Under the pieces are notes generated by a model. The model worked only from the letters and a program-made list of their open reading frames with translations, searched no databases and had not been told where the DNA came from. Position numbers and translations under genes: made by a program. DNA of 53,594 nt from a virus. Location: positions 1 through 53,594 of the IMG/VR virus record IMGVR_UViG_3300044617_000068. One strand, given 5' to 3'. Positions 52,165 through 53,594 of this stretch are shown here, in pieces (position 1 is the stretch's first letter; the number at the start of each line of letters is the position of its first letter).

Positions 52165-52171
52165 TATTTAT
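52165..52171 (-). promoter_or_regulatory. Late promoter box TGATAAATACA
   Basis: Minus-strand GATAAATAC lies 26 bases before ATG 52138. Confidence 0.65.
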
Positions 52172-52181
52172 CAGAATCCTA

Positions 52182-52631
52182 TCACTTTGAGTCCTGATAT
52201 TCCTTGTATTTGTTTGTCTGCATGTACTTAGAGATACTGAGGTATCGTTCTAATTCTTGCAAAAACTTGCGTTTTTTAAGTTTTTCCTCATTGAGTTTAG
52301 CGACATATATGAGTTTGTCTGAGTCTGATGCTTTTTTGACCAACTTTTCGTGCTGGGCAATATTGACATTTAAAGACCCTATACCTCTGTCTAACTCGTA
52401 AAGTCTCTTGGTTTCTTTTTCCTTACGGTTCTTGTCGAACACGCAATAGGTCACAGCATACTTGAGACTGGAAAAATCGATAGGTAGAACATATGGATCA
52501 TTGATTAAAGATACGAAATATAGTTCACCTTTTTTAGTGATCAAATAGGTTCCAAATATATTGTAACTCCCATCGTCTTCTTGGACGATGAAAAGTTCTT
52601 TAATATCTTTAATGAAAGAATGTTTGTTCAT
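52182..52631 (-). CDS. Conserved unknown (149 aa)
   Basis: A 149-residue basic protein with a beta-rich first half (IKELFIVQEDDGSYNIFGTYLITKKGELYFVSL) and a coiled-coil-like C-terminal half (IAQHEKLVKKASDSDKLIYVAKLNEEKLKKRKFLQELERY). From memory, it is paired with the next upstream gene in other aquatic T4-like phages. No function is known. A CTAAATA box ends five bases before the ATG and there is no ribosome site. Confidence 0.72.
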   Translation of the reverse strand: MNKHSFIKDIKELFIVQEDDGSYNIFGTYLITKKGELYFVSLINDPYVLPIDFSSLKYAVTYCVFDKNRKEKETKRLYELDRGIGSLNVNIAQHEKLVKKASDSDKLIYVAKLNEEKLKKRKFLQELERYLSISKYMQTNKYKEYQDSK

Positions 52632-52632
52632 G

Positions 52633-53076
52633 TTAATATTTAGCGAAATATATGTTCCTTGTTTCAGAAGTTATATCTAGTATATCGCCCGAATCAATCC
52701 ATTGACTGTCACACTTGATCATGGGTACGCCCTCACAGTCTTTATAAAGTGCGCCCATCTCAGATATACCGTCTTCGAATACGCTACTATGTTGTACTTC
52801 AAAATCAAAGGTCCATATGGGTATGTTTTTACCTTTTAGGGTGTACCCGAAATAATCTATATCAATAAGATTCATATAGTTGACTTGCGGGTCTTTAGTA
52901 ACATCAGGCTGCGCTCTCAACGATATCACTTGTAATATAGTGTCGAAATTGCATTGCGTGTTACGCTTTCTGAACCAGTCATTATTATCTGTTACATCTA
53001 CCCCGGGTCTAGCACGGTTCAACACACCCGTCTTGGTGATATCGAATAATGTATAACATGCTATCCTATGGCTCAT
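52633..53076 (-). CDS. Conserved unknown (147 aa)
   Basis: A 147-residue alpha/beta protein, MSHRIACYTLFDITKTGVLNR, with many aromatic and Asp residues and the segments RNTQCNFDTILQVISLRAQP and IPIWTFDFEVQHSSVFEDG. The N-terminal signature is conserved, from memory, across marine T4-like phages, but the role is unknown. The start is ATG 53076, four bases after a TTAAATA box; AGG directly abuts the ATG, too close to act as a ribosome site. It is one base from the following gene's start region. Confidence 0.75.
   Translation of the reverse strand: MSHRIACYTLFDITKTGVLNRARPGVDVTDNNDWFRKRNTQCNFDTILQVISLRAQPDVTKDPQVNYMNLIDIDYFGYTLKGKNIPIWTFDFEVQHSSVFEDGISEMGALYKDCEGVPMIKCDSQWIDSGDILDITSETRNIYFAKY
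52637..52643 (-). promoter_or_regulatory. Variant late box CTAAATA at 149-aa gene start
   Basis: Minus-strand CTAAATA ends five bases before ATG 52631; no ribosome site. Confidence 0.4.
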
Positions 53077-53080
53077 CCTG

Positions 53081-53087
53081 TATTTAA
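53081..53087 (-). promoter_or_regulatory. Variant late box TTAAATAC at 147-aa gene start
   Basis: Minus-strand TTAAATAC ends four bases before ATG 53076 (counting from the final A of the box). Confidence 0.4.
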
Positions 53088-53093
53088 AGCCGT

Positions 53094-53123
53094 AAAAAAG
53101 CCCGAGAATTTTACTTCTCGGGC
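53094..53123 (-). terminator. Strong terminator after 129-aa virion gene
   Basis: A perfect 9-bp stem GCCCGAGAA (53100-53108) / TTCTCGGGC (53115-53123) with a 6-base loop is followed on the minus strand by TTTTTT (53094-53099). Confidence 0.9.
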
Positions 53124-53150
53124 CTTGTGCGGTTTAACTTAAACTAATGA

Positions 53151-53540
53151 TTAGTTAGAGAAAGTTGCTGAAGCGGCAATTGATACTGCTTCGCCGGCTG
53201 CTGATGTGATAGCGGCATCTAGTGTACCTGTACCAGTTGCTGTTACATCGCCCCATGCACCTGTTGGGTACATAGCAACTGCTAATGTGTCATTAGTGTC
53301 AGTTGTGAACTCATAGATGTAAACAGTTGCTAACTGCTGAATTGCCTGGATAGTCGCATTAACCTGTGTACCAGTTGTACCTGTACCAGTGAAAGTTACA
53401 GTGAAGAACTCTAACTTTGGACCTTGTGGCTGTACAGTCAAACCTGAAGATACAGCGTTAACGCCTGTGTTTGTGTAATCTGGCTGATCTAACCATAGTA
53501 CTGGTTTTAGGTCGCCATTAACTCTTGTAAATTGTGCCAT
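53151..53540 (-). CDS. Small virion/decoration-like protein (129 aa)
   Basis: A 129-residue Thr/Ala/Gly-rich beta protein beginning MAQFTRVNGDLKPVLWLDQPDY. The middle FFTVTFTGTGTTGTQVNATIQAIQQLATVYIYEF alternates strands with one helix. It has a late box (53584), a TAGGAGA ribosome site and its own strong terminator, so it is a monocistronic, probably abundant late product. That fits a head or tail decoration protein, but the family is unknown. Confidence 0.75.
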   Translation of the reverse strand: MAQFTRVNGDLKPVLWLDQPDYTNTGVNAVSSGLTVQPQGPKLEFFTVTFTGTGTTGTQVNATIQAIQQLATVYIYEFTTDTNDTLAVAMYPTGAWGDVTATGTGTLDAAITSAAGEAVSIAASATFSN

Positions 53541-53583
53541 TTTAAAATCTCCTAATGTTGTGAACCCTTAAGGCTCATACTAT

Positions 53584-53590
53584 TATTTAT
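53584..53590 (-). promoter_or_regulatory. Late promoter box CATAAATAATAG
   Basis: Minus-strand ATAAATA lies 43 bases before ATG 53540, with TAGGAGA between. It is near the window's right edge. Confidence 0.55.
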
Positions 53591-53594
53591 GCCT

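Overview
The window is part of the genome of a T4-like contractile-tailed phage of the aquatic (marine or freshwater) type. Recognisable virion genes are tail sheath gp18, tail tube gp19, neck proteins gp13 and gp14, tail terminator gp15, head-completion nuclease gp4, a gp16-like small terminase and several long fiber genes. Replication and host-takeover genes include clamp loader gp44, dNMP kinase gp1, PhoH, MazG-like and Nudix enzymes, a GroES/gp31-like co-chaperonin, ClpA, DnaJ, a BI-1/YccA membrane protein and an A-type Fe-S carrier. No photosynthesis gene, tRNA, CRISPR array, integrase or transposase was seen. The host cannot be named. Base composition looks moderately AT-rich by eye. The window starts inside a gene and ends in the promoter of its last gene.

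Layout. 1-8279 (minus): a partial internal-protein-like gene, glycosyltransferase, nucleotidyltransferase, small virion genes, then the clpA-dnaJ pair, a two-helix membrane protein and two conserved unknowns. 8460-9224 (plus): phoH. 9257-13583 (minus): two unknowns, clamp loader, BI-1/YccA, GroES, a disordered protein, a DnaE-like fragment and two unknowns. 13587-24475 (minus): four long virion/fiber genes, two with collagen-like repeats. 24583-34285 (minus): internal proteins, gp16, gp4, a tube-like protein, gp19, gp18. 34409-38045: HNH-like (plus), gp1, gp13, MazG-like, two unknowns (minus). 38145-41696 (plus): gp14, gp15, Nudix. 41725-48218 (minus): coiled-coil membrane protein, two beta-rich virion proteins, then the cassette fiber / fiber C-domain / subtilisin protease. 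48262-53540 (minus): RecB-like nuclease, Fe-S carrier, glycosyltransferase-like and SGNH-like proteins, internal-protein-like genes, virion proteins.

Regulation is unusually readable. Seventeen exact ATAAATA boxes lie upstream of minus-strand start codons, most as GATAAATAC; these are T4-type late promoters. Host-type sigma-70 promoters precede gp1, the 375-aa unknown, Nudix and the Fe-S carrier. Several promoters of both kinds sit so close to the ATG that the mRNA should be leaderless. Late-promoter boxes often overlap the upstream stop codon, and two stop codons lie inside terminator-hairpin loops.

The most interesting biology is (i) a dispersed proteostasis toolkit of ClpA with an intact ClpP-docking tripeptide, DnaJ, GroES and a YccA-like FtsH modulator candidate; (ii) fibers built from shared modules (collagen-like Gly-X-Y, an approximately 70-residue HNLN repeat, a common C-terminal tip); (iii) an overlapping fiber-protease cassette; and (iv) leaderless promoter architecture. 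There was no access to databases; family names rest on motifs and remembered relatives.
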